From positions 1-20,368 of the forward strand of contig JADGJA010000384.1 in NCBI GenBank assembly GCA_027596035.1: DNA of 20,368 nt, in the 5' to 3' direction. Below, piece after piece: positions 1 to 9,706 of the stretch. The notes beneath the pieces were generated by a model. It saw only the letters and a list, made by a program, of their open reading frames with translations. It had not been told where the DNA came from and searched no databases. A program made the position numbers and the translations under genes. Origin of the DNA: Thoreauomyces humboldtii (taxonomy: Eukaryota > Chytridiomycota > Chytridiomycetes > Spizellomycetales > Powellomycetaceae). How positions within the stretch are numbered: the first letter of the stretch is position 1; each line of letters begins with the position of its first letter.

Positions 1-680
1 GGTGGGGGATCAGACCAACCTGGGTTCTTTTTTTTTGTCAAGACCGAGGAAAGGGGGGGCGGAACCGGCACCGATATAAAAGGGTCTGGAAGCAACCTAA
101 ACCCCAAAAACGATGCAAACTCCTCGGAGAACTCCATAAAATGTAAGAAGCGGCGCAAAAGGCGAAAAACCGGACCTGCTTTTGGAAGTTTGAGTGCGTA
201 AACCCCTGGGACGGTGGGCTGTTAAAGCGCTGGCTCTTACCGTCATCACCGATCAATTCTTATTTCATGACGGATTTGTCCCGTGGACGTGAAAGTTTTG
301 GTTGGGGGGTTCCCATCGCCACTCACCGAAAACGGAGACGCTATTTTGGGCATTCTCTCGTTGCCCATTTTTGGATCAGTTCCCAATTGCCTCGCTCTCT
401 GTTAAACCATCTCGTCTCTCTGTCTCTGTCTTTCTCGCTCGATCGCTTTCTTTTGGTCCGCATATCACGGCAAAGTGCATCGCGTCTCGCCCCTCCTCCT
501 CCTCCTCCCCTTCCAGAGAAAGACGATCTGGCCTGGTTGTTGTTCTTCGTATCGAGGTGAGGTGATCCAGCTGTCCGCAACCTGTCCATCCGTCCTGCCT
601 TCTACGCATTTCGGCAGAGATCACACACCCACATCGCATCGACGGAACTTCCCTTGCCATCTCCCGGTCCACCGCCAACC
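1..680. other. Upstream region of the PKA-type kinase gene
   Basis: No convincing gene is seen here. Short open frames exist on both strands but match nothing recognisable and look like chance frames. From about 405 to 520 the + strand is strongly pyrimidine-rich (repeated CTC/TCT), as in many fungal 5' leader regions. A canonical TATA-like box lies at 75-82. The first ATG in the kinase frame is at 681 with A at -3, a favourable context. An ATG at 267 opens a 97-codon frame that would be an upstream ORF if transcription starts near the TATA box. Confidence 0.6.
75..82 (+). promoter_or_regulatory. Possible TATA box
   Basis: The string TATAAAAG matches the canonical TATA box. It lies about 600 nt upstream of the kinase ATG, so use for that gene would imply a 5' leader of more than 500 nt. 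Its role is inferred from sequence only. Confidence 0.25.
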
Positions 681-2905
681 ATGCCCAACCGCTTGAACGC
701 CCTGGCAGGCGGTGAACTTCCCAAGCTCGCCCATTCCCCCATCTCAGGATCGGGCCAGACGCTGACGAACGCAAAGGAACCCTTCTCCCCGATACCCACC
801 AAAAACAGCAACAGCAGCAGCAGCAGCGGCGGCGGCGGCGGCGGAAACCGTGACATGTCCTTCTCCTCCTTCACGGGAGGAGCCGCCCTCAACATGGTCC
901 GATCGGGAAAGGACGTGGAACGGACCGTCATTGACGTCCTGGGCGGAACCTTTACCAAGCAGAGATCCCACGCCACCTCGGCTCAGCTCCTGGGCACGCC
1001 GGGAGGCGCCAAACCGACCCCGAAACCCCTGCTGTCGAGGCTGTCGGTTAAGAAGAGCGGGGGGAACGGGGATTGGAGGACGGGGAACAGGTCCGAGAAT
1101 CAGTCGTCTCCCACCATGCCCACGGACTACGAGGGCGTCGAAAGGAGGAACAACTACGGCGCTCTCGACGCCATGCAGAAACATGGAAGCGATCTCGATC
1201 AGTTGGACGCCTCGTCCATCGAGGAGATCGGGATCCCAAAGTCCACCGCGAGACAGACTCTGGCCCCCTCCCATCGCATCGTGACGGGATACGACTCGGG
1301 TCCTCAATCTCCCGTCGATTTCTTACACTCGCCTGGCGGACCCACGCTGGATCCTCCGTCATCATCGTCCACAGGTCGATCGACAAAGTCGTCCGCGACA
1401 GCGACCGCGACGACACCCTCTGCGGGTGGTCCCAACCCTCTGACACGAACCGCGTCCAAGAAGGGAGGACGCACGTCGGGAAAGTCCTCTGCGCGATCCG
1501 GAAAAGTGGACGGGGAGACGGAAGTCCGAGTAGGGGTCGACCCGTCGTCGGGTCCCGGTCCGTCCCCGCACCTCAGTCCCAAACCCATCGCCAGTCAACG
1601 CAACAACCGATCCCCCGCCCACGTCGGAGGAGACCAGGAGCGAGGAGAGGAGAGGGAGAGTCTCGACGACGTCATCAAGGCCTCTTTGGCTCCTCCCGTC
1701 GAGAGGACCCTGTCGGTCGGCAGACCCATCGAGAGGGCCGTCTCCGTGCATCAACGGGGTCCTTTCAAGTACGAGCTCGGAGACTTCGTGCTTCAGAAAT
1801 CTCTGGGTCAGGGCGCTTTCGCGAAAGTCTATCTCGTGAAACGGAACATCGATGGGAAGCTCTTTGCGCTGAAATCGATGCGGAAGGATAACGTCGTAAA
1901 GATGCAGCAGGTTCAGCATGGTGAGTTTGTTTCAATCGTCCTCCCGTCTCCTCTTCAATGCAGGATATATGAGTATTGACCAGCTGCCCACACGTTTCGA
2001 CATCTCGTTCTTTTTGGGATTCAGTTCAAAACGAACGGCATTTGATGGAAAACATCCGGAACCCGTTCCTAGTGGGCCTTGAAGCGACGTTTCAAGACTC
2101 TCAACACATCTTCATGATCATCGACTACATGCCGGGCGGGGACCTCTTCGGTCAGATCCAGAAACTGGGACACTTTGACGAGTCACTGGCACGATTCTAC
2201 GCGACCGAAGTGGCCATGGCCCTCTCGTACCTCCACTCGGAGAACATCGTGTATCGCGACCTCAAACCCGAGAACGTGTTGCTGGACGGGACGGGACACG
2301 CCAAACTGGGCGACTTCGGGTTCGCGAAGGTGATCGACGGCACGACGCGAACCTTCTGCGGTACCCCCTCCTACATCCCGCCCGAGATCCTCCTCCACAA
2401 GGAATACTCCAGCGCGGTGGATTGGTGGTCATTCGGAGTCCTCCTCTTCGAGATGCTGTCGGGATGTTCCCCCTTCCAAGAAGACACGGCGGCACGAACC
2501 TACGAACGGATCCTCCAAGGCACGATCCAATGGCCGTCCTACCGATCCAAATACTTTTCCCGATCGGCCGAAGACCTCATCGTGGCCCTCCTCGTCTTCT
2601 CACCGTTCAAACGACTGGGATGTCAGGACGAGAGCGAGATCCGCGATCACCCCTTCTTCGCGTCGGTCGACTGGAGGATGGTCAAGACGAGGAAGCAGAT
2701 ACCGGTCACCGGAAACCATCCCCTCAGGAGGTCGGCCAGCTCCGGGAACGGGTTCCTCCACGATGCGGCGGGCGGTGCCGGTGGTCAGGACGCGAACCCG
2801 AACCCGCTCACGTCGTTCGAGATCAGCGCGTGGAGGAGCAACTCGTGTACGGCGAGAGCGAAGCAGTCCACCACCTACTCTCATGAACTGTTCAAGGACT
2901 TTTGA
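681..2905 (+). CDS. AGC-family protein kinase, cAMP-dependent protein kinase (PKA) catalytic subunit-like
   Basis: Two exons, 681-1920 and 2025-2905, give 706 aa. The intron at 1921-2024 starts GTGAGT, ends TTCAG and splits a Val codon inside the helix C region (QVQH|VQNERHL). Residues 1-360 are Ser/Gly/Pro-rich and probably disordered, with a Ser5-Gly6 run encoded by AGC/GGC repeats near 806-845. The kinase domain starts near residue 362. Visible motifs are the glycine loop GQGAFAKV, the lysine in LFALKS, the helix C Glu in NERHL, the catalytic loop YRDLKPEN, DFGFAKV and the activation segment RTFCGTPSYIPPE. The usual APE appears as PPE. The protein ends exactly in FKDF, the free C-terminal FxxF hydrophobic motif typical of PKA/PRKX, which favours PKA over PKC or S6K families. 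Such kinases phosphorylate Ser/Thr in basic motifs when released from the regulatory subunit by cAMP. Catalytic residues all appear intact. The start at 681 is the first in-frame ATG. Confidence 0.92.
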
Positions 2906-3911
2906 AAGAGGGAGAAAACGAAAACTAAACTGGGACTCTCTCTCCTTCATCTTTTGTTGAAACCCCTCCCCCTCCGCTGAGCCCTTCCTCTCTCCCTCTC
3001 CTCGCCCCCACACGACTCCAACCCGCATAACGTCCCTGGGACCCCTTGCTACATATCCCTCCTTTCCTCTTCTCGCCTCCCCTTCACCGCCCTCCGTCAG
3101 GACGGCCTCCTCTTTCCTTGTATCCAAAGTTTTTTTTTTGCCCAACCGTCATTCAAAAACAAATCTTGTTTCAAACGTTCCCGATCTTTGGAGTTTTGCT
3201 CGTCGAATTTCAACAAAGAGCCCGCGCTCCCCTCCCTGCCAAACAACGTCCTCGACGGGGTTACTTGAAAGTGAACGACGATCGTGAGTCTCACGCTGCC
3301 CGACGAGACTCGACAGGTCGCAACAAGGAAAGCAGGGTCCTCACGAAAAGGACAGGGGCAGAGGAATGGAGGAATGGTCGAGGGAGGGTTCATTCATTTG
3401 GCTCTCCCGCTCTACGTTCCTCCTCCCAATCGGCGAATACGAAGGAAGAGTGTTTGGTGTCCTGGCAGCTGGAGTTGCGTCGCCAGGGACTGCCCGCCTT
3501 CACGCTCGACAGCGTCGTCAAGGGGGATGAGGGAGAGGATGGAAGAAGGTTTGGGTATACAGTACAATTACAGAAGTCCGCGGGTTCACAGGCGAGTTGC
3601 AACCGAATGCCATGCGCAGATCCATTGAATGGTGCAGCCGAAGTAGGCCGGGGGGAGGGGGGGACAAGGCATAGCTCAAACAGTCCATCAAGACATGGAA
3701 GACCCAGTCGCTGCCCGCCAATGTCAAGTTGATGAGTTACCCCGCGCTGATCCGTCCCTCATATCCACCAGAGTGCGGGAGCAAAGGCCCAGTGGAGTCT
3801 GTCCAAAAAGTTGCCGCCAGCCTTCGTTCCGTCAGCGATTCAGAAATAGCCCCATAACCCGTGGATCTTTGCTGTCATCTCTCCGTTTCCTCCGCTGAAA
3901 TCTAAACCCAG
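2906..3911. other. Spacer between the kinase and RasGAP genes
   Basis: Kinase 3' UTR plus intergenic DNA, starting pyrimidine-rich (2940-3130) with a T10 run near 3130. Open frames here are low-complexity and unrecognised. The 5' exon(s) of the RasGAP gene probably lie in the last few hundred bases. Two candidate short frames exist: one from an ATG at 3695 that could splice at GT 3861, and one from an ATG at 3732 ending in a stop at 3855. Neither has a strong donor, so no exon is called. Confidence 0.5.
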
Positions 3912-6900
3912 GCATATCTCGTACTGATCCTTACCTGGCACTCGTTGACGCGGAGAGCGGAATAATGATAGTCAAGGTGAGTCAAGAGGTCCGGGACCCA
4001 GGTGGCATCACGGCAACTATGGCTGATTTGTGATGTGAAATTTTGTAGGACAGGTGGGTTCTCGAAGAGAGAATGCATGTATAGAGCGTTTCTCAAAAGG
4101 TCGATATACTAGAACGCTCTATGTCAAGGTGCTAGAAGCCAAGCATGTTTTCCCAGACAAAGGCCGTAAGTCACCCGTCCGACAGCGCTGGGTTCCCCGC
4201 AAGGCTAAACCTCTGTGGCTTTTAGGGCATAGCGACAGCTACTGTTCGGTCGCGGTGGAAGGTGGTGAAGAAAGGCGAACACCAACGGTGTATCGGGATG
4301 CCAGTCCGTTCTTTGGAGAAGAGCTTGTCTTCAGCGACCAACTCCCATCCGACATGGGTCCCATCACGATCGGAATGTGGCAGGATCAGAGACATGCAAA
4401 CACTGCAGGAACGGCTGCTGTCGGCTGTGACAAGAGTCTAGGAAGGGTGGTGTTTCCTAGCGATCTGTTGGAGGATGGACGGTTCGAGGATGAGCAGGTC
4501 AGCATGACGCGGTTTTCTTCTTGAAGCGAATGTGAGGAAAGGACAGTTGCTGATCGGAAGGTGGATTCGAACAAACTCCTGCAGTGGTACAGCCTCGTCC
4601 ACAGCGATCCGAACCAGTTCAGTCTTGGGGAAGTCAAGCTTGGGCTCAAACTCGAGGCGGCAGCGGTTAAAGGCAAATTCACGTTGACAGTCGGAATCGA
4701 CGAAGCTAGGAACCTTAAACCGGGACAAGCAGGTATGTCTGGCTTTCAAGTAGGAGCGTATAGCGCAACCGTCGTGAAAAGGGAAGCTGAAACTTCTGGT
4801 TCACAGGAAACCGAGATGTTTTCGTCGTGATGCACCTGATCCCGGACCCCAAAGCCGGAACCACGCAGAAGACGAGTGCGGCGAGAAGCACTCTCAACCC
4901 GGTCTACAACCTCGACTTCCATTTGTGAGCTATCTATCCGTACCTTTCCGTGGCGGATATCTAGCGTGCTTGGGTACCTGTCGATGGTCGTTAACGGGCT
5001 TAATCCTTAGCCAGGTGACGGACAGCTACAAGGAGCAGGAGCTTCATGTGTCACTTTGGGACGTTAAGTCACAAGATTCTTTTTTGGGACATCTGTCCGT
5101 GCCGCTCAACAGCTTGGAGCGTAACGGAAGGATAGACCCTCGCTGGCGAGGGTTGCTACCACCAACCGGTAGGTCCATACGCGTTGAAGATTAGATCCCC
5201 TCTATCCAGCTCATGGTTTCTTCGACCACAATTATAACGCCAAAGTTTACTTCGCAAAGCAGATCATCAAAGATAAAAGTAAGTATGGAGAAAGGGGAAT
5301 TGTGCGAATAAAGGGATGCTAATCCACATTATGGAAAATCCAGGCTCGATGACAGAAAGCAACACTGTGGATATGCGCGTGAAGGCGTTCTTGCTATCCA
5401 TGCAGGCTCCCGTAAAAGGTTGGCCTTCGTATCTTCTGTGATTCAGATGCCCCAAATCGGCTCACGCCTCACACTTATTTACTCCTAACGCAGAGCTCGC
5501 CCGAAAGAAGAACTTTCACAAACTCATTGATACAAAATTCGTGACGACAGTGTCCTTCTGTGGCCACTGTGGTCTCGCTCTGTCTCCGGGAAGAATGCAT
5601 CTGCAATGCTCTCTATGGTATGTTCCTGACTTAAGGCATGGTCGCCAAACCTTTCAATCCTGATCGTTATCTTGAGCAGTAAAGTCAGTTGTCATCTCGT
5701 ATGCTCGAAAGTGATAGCGAATAACTGTGGAGAAATTGGTACCTCCATACCCTTGGCCCCTTCAATCGCAACGCAAACCTGCTGATGCGCTTTTCCACTC
5801 AGGTGCGGTGCGCTTGAAAATCAAGTACTCGGTAAGCGAGAAAACCCAGTGGTACCGCAGATCGTTTCTCATGGAGTACTTTTAAAAGGCGAGCACTATC
5901 CTTCCTCTGGAGAACTATCGACCCTTCCTGGATCTGCTCTCACAAGACAAGTACCGTCTTGCGCATCTGTTCGGCAAAGTCAGCAAGGATCGCGAGGAAG
6001 CTGCTTGGCCTCTCATTAAGCTGATGGAGGCGGATGAGTGCACACAACAGTTCCTACTGGCGATCATACATGCCGAGATCGAGGACACGGGTAGGCCAAA
6101 GGGTTTCGTTTGATAGAAACGCTAGGCTTCCTGAAGCTAATCGGGACGCCATTGATGAGGGTAGATGATCCGAACAATTTGTTTCGGGGCAACAGCATGG
6201 CGTCCAAGGTACATTTCCTGCAGTAATACGTCGCTACGGATTAGCTATGCTAACAATGTCGCTGTAGGCTGTAGACGTATATATGCGATACCTGGGGAAA
6301 GGATACCTGAAGAGCACGATCGGCGATATCGTCAAGAACATCGTTAGCAAGAAACTTCATTGCGAGGTCTGAGAGATCCATTGTAAAACGATCTCGCGAT
6401 CCGCAGAGATCCTAACCGTAGTCACCTTGTAGCTGGACCCGATGAAGATGGACAAAGGGGAAGATCTGGACAGGAACCGCAAGGTCCTGACTGATTTGAA
6501 TCAGCGCATCCTGAACGCTATCTACGATACCCGATTCGCGCTTCCAGCGTAAGGAGAAGGATGTCTTCAACAAGCATCATGGCCAAAATACTCATGGCCA
6601 AAATACTTACTACCTCTGTTGTATGCTTCAGACCATGGAGGCCAATCTTCGCAAGAGTTCAAGCGGAGGTCACCTACAAGTTCCCATATGATTCTACGGT
6701 CCGGTATACCTCTGTCAGCGGCTTTATTTTCCTACGGTTCTTTGCCCCAGCGATATTAGGGCCCAAGCTTTTCGACCTGGTTGACGGTAAGTTGTCCCTG
6801 GTCTGCGCAAATGGTGTACTGCGGTCTCTTATCTGCGAGCAACCTCAGAGTACATCGATCCAAAAACAAGTCGGACGCTCACCTTACTGGCAAAGACGCT

Positions 6901-9442
6901 GCAGACACTCGCAAACTTGGTTCCGTTCGGAGACAAGGAGCCGTACATGAAGCAAATGAATCCGTTCATTGAGGCCAACATTGATAAGATGAAGACGTAC
7001 ATCGACGGCCTTGCGGTAGCGTGGGATTTAGCGTCATCCGCGCCTACGCATCCCCTGACTCGACTTGCTCATAAATAGGCCCGTGAGCTGGTGACGCCAA
7101 ACACGGTTTCACTGCATTACGTCCGTTTCGAAACGGCACGGGAAGCAGGTACTGGAAGGTTTTCGGGAAAGTCTCCACGGTGGAACTAGACTGACGCTTA
7201 TTATGTGACAGCGCGGTTATTCAACCTGTTCGTGCGAGCGGCCCCCGCGATTCTGCAGACAATGACGGTAAAAAGAACTCATAAAAACTCATTTTGATCA
7301 AAGGACAACGAGTCTCATTGTCTTGGTCTTTTATAGGAAGATGATGCGCCGATCGTACGAAAGCTGGCCAAAATATTGACTAGGCTCACTATCGAAACCA
7401 CCGCCAAGGACGGAATCGATTACAATCCGTTCTCATTTCCATCGTAAGTATATCTCGGATAGGTCCGATCTCCAAGTAGCTGCTGATAATCTGGCTGATC
7501 GGGTCTCACAGTCTAAAACAGTCGTATGCAAACCTTCTCAACATGCGGATGGAGACGAAGCCCATTCCTACCAAGAAGCCGGCTGCTGTCTCTCCGCCAG
7601 ACAGTCGTCGAAACTCGGTGGCAGGCGGAACTCTCACCGAAATGCTTCAAAACGCCGCCGACGAAGAGTTCGGCACACTCCAACGAACGGGTCACTTTGG
7701 GGCCTTCCCGGGCACATATGCGTCCCCAGCACCGATGTTGAACACGTTTACAGGAAGAGCTACACCGCTATCTTTCGGCACGGAATCTTTCTCTCCATTG
7801 TTTAAACAGAGCGAGATCCAACGATTGGGGATCCTTGACGCTCCGCCAACGCCGGTCGCCAGTAGACCTGATGGGATACAGGAGGAAGCTGAAACACCCG
7901 TGGCCTCGGGACCGACGACGACGACCGCCGACACAGTATTGGACAGCCCGACCCTTGATATGGTCGCCGCAGCGTTCCGACAAGCCATTACAAGTCCTCT
8001 TCCGATCCTGTCCAACAATGGTACCCCTGTCATGTCCAACGAAGCTTTGAACAGCACCACCACCGGATCACACATCTCCCTGAAACCTACTTCCCAAGGG
8101 TCCGATTCATCGGAAAACGAAAGTCCACGACCTCTTCGTCCAGGATCCGCTCGGTCACTACCAATCCTTACACCGATCGCGACCGCCATGTCCGTCCCGA
8201 CGTCTCCCTGGGGTCTGGAGATGAAGCCACACACTGGTGACGCAGACGTTAATCCTCTTTCCCTTCCTTCCGCATCAACCTTAGCCACCCCCGGCTCAGC
8301 CTCCCCTCGTCGAACTCCTCGTGGAAGACCGACGGGAGCGAGTTCCCCCGCGGCGCAGAACCAGAGCAAGCTTGGAGCATTGGCCATCATGGCCATGCTG
8401 TCGAGCGCGAGGGAGTCGGTCGTGGATCAGGTCGAGTCATCCCTCACGTGCCACGGAGAGTGCTCGGCGTGTAAGAAGAACGTGATCGGATCCGAGTTCA
8501 TGAAGATGGAGGGGAGGGTTTGGCATACCGAACATTTTGCATGTACGGTGTGCGCCGCTCTCATCAGTGATCCGAAAAACGCGGATCTACATGATGGATC
8601 TCTGTACTGCTCCGGTCATAGGGTACGTTTTTTCATCCCTGTCTTGTCTACCAGGATGGAACGCGCCCCGCTCACGCAAGTCTTTTGCAAAACTCTTCAG
8701 AGAAAGCAGTGCGCATCTTGCAAGGGTTCGATCGATGAGACCCAGAATGCGCTCGTGGCGCTCGGGGATCATTATCACCCTCATTGTTTCGTGTGTCGTG
8801 CGTGCGGATCTTCGTTGAGCGATGGATTCATGAACTTTGAAGGCGCGGCTCTGTGTCAGGACGATTACTACAAGCAGGCGGGACTCATGTGTGGGGGTTG
8901 CGGAGGCAAGATTCCAGGAGGTAAGGTCTCCCCTCCCCGTCTGCCGCCAAGATTGACGGAGAGACTATACCGACGTCCTTACTGATTGGAACCCCTCGTC
9001 GATCACCAGACTACATCCAGATCGGAGCCCGCAAGTATCACATCGACTGCAAGCGCTGCGATGTGAGTCTGTCTCCCAAACTACACCACCTTCCAGCCCT
9101 CCTTCCGCTCTCGGGCGCCCCGATTCCCCACCCTTGTTTTCTGCTCTAACGATTCGCTTTTTTTTTCGACAGAAATGCCTGCACCAGCTCGCCAACAAAC
9201 CCTACTTCATCCTGCAAGACTCGGTATACTGCTCTGCGCACATCGAGGAGATGCTGACGTGTTCGACGTGCGGGACGTTGGTGGCAGGCGACGTGGGTCA
9301 GATCGTGCGTCTCGCGAGCGGTAGGACTTACCATCCTTCCTGCTTCTGCTGCATGGACTGTCGGTCCGGGCTCCAGGCTGGGTTCTACGAGTGTGGCGGT
9401 TGGCCAAAGTGCGAGAATTGCTACGTCAAGTCGTTTGGTTGA
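3912..9442 (+). CDS. Multidomain Ras GTPase-activating protein: C2-C2-C1-RasGAP-LIM(x4), 5' end unresolved
   Basis: Exons as read: 3912-3976, 4054-4165, 4226-4497, 4561-4732, 4807-4924, 5011-5168, 5210-5278, 5344-5418, 5494-5617, 5680-5738, 5803-5831, 5889-6090, 6126-6208, 6268-6366, 6433-6548, 6632-6786, 6849-7015, 7079-7148, 7212-7267, 7337-7443, 7512-8622, 8701-8920, 9010-9062, 9173-9442; about 1,320 aa, all phases compatible. Domains in order: C2 (LYVKVLEAKHVF, SDSYCSV), second C2 (FTLTVGIDEARNL, STLNPVYN), and a C1 zinc finger (FCGHC ... CSLCKVSCHLVC). The RasGAP domain has the arginine finger in NLFRGNS (codon 6185-6187), FLRFFAPAILGP and LANLVPFGDKEPYM. A ~300-aa Ser/Pro/Thr-rich linker and four LIM zinc-binding domains follow. 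Expected role: C2/C1 membrane docking, Ras-type GTP hydrolysis, LIM protein contacts. No in-frame ATG lies in 4054-4120, so the start is upstream: ATG 3965 or an earlier exon. The 5419-5493 intron could instead be 5412-5495. Confidence 0.88.
6578..6607 (+). repeat. 15-bp perfect tandem duplication inside a RasGAP intron
   Basis: Two adjacent identical 15-nt units (CATGGCCAAAATACT) at 6578-6592 and 6593-6607 lie within the intron 6549-6631. It is probably a replication-slippage duplication that lengthened this intron. Confidence 0.9.
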
Positions 9443-9587
9443 GGGGAGAGAGACTGAAGGGCGGAGAATCGGTTAGGGAGGAAAGGATGTGGGTGGTGTG
9501 CTGGTCTGTTTTTTTTTGGGGGATGGGGTGCGTCGCGGTTCTTTTGTTCCCTTTTTGCTACTTTTCTGATGCTCTGATGCGGTTGCG

Positions 9588-9596
9588 AATATAAAC
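9588..9596 (+). terminator. Possible polyadenylation signal of the RasGAP-LIM gene
   Basis: AATATAAAC lies about 146 nt after the stop codon of the RasGAP-LIM gene, within a T-rich 264-nt spacer shared with the convergent S41 gene. It resembles the AATAAA-type signal. Assignment rests on position and composition only. Confidence 0.25.
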
Positions 9597-9706
9597 TATA
9601 CCCTATACCCTCACTCTTTCTTTGAGATTCCAATTTAGGATGAGGTTGCGTTTATTTTTTGCTCTATATGAAGGGCCGGTTTCCATCTACGTCAATTCCT
9701 TCACCT

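Noticed and set aside
38..256. 72-codon minus-strand frame upstream of the kinase
   Set aside because: No recognisable domain, unsuitable composition and no splice or promoter context; looks like a chance frame.
744..1307. 187-codon minus-strand frame opposite kinase exon 1
   Set aside because: Antisense shadow of GC-rich coding sequence; the Ala run is just the Ser/Gly repeat read backwards.
3046..3732. 228-codon plus-strand frame in the spacer after the kinase
   Set aside because: Begins at TTG rather than ATG, low-complexity start, no domain; the region looks like 3' UTR and spacer.
7692..8396. 234-codon minus-strand frame opposite the RasGAP-LIM linker
   Set aside because: Antisense to a well-supported exon that continues in frame into LIM1; no domain in the antisense translation.
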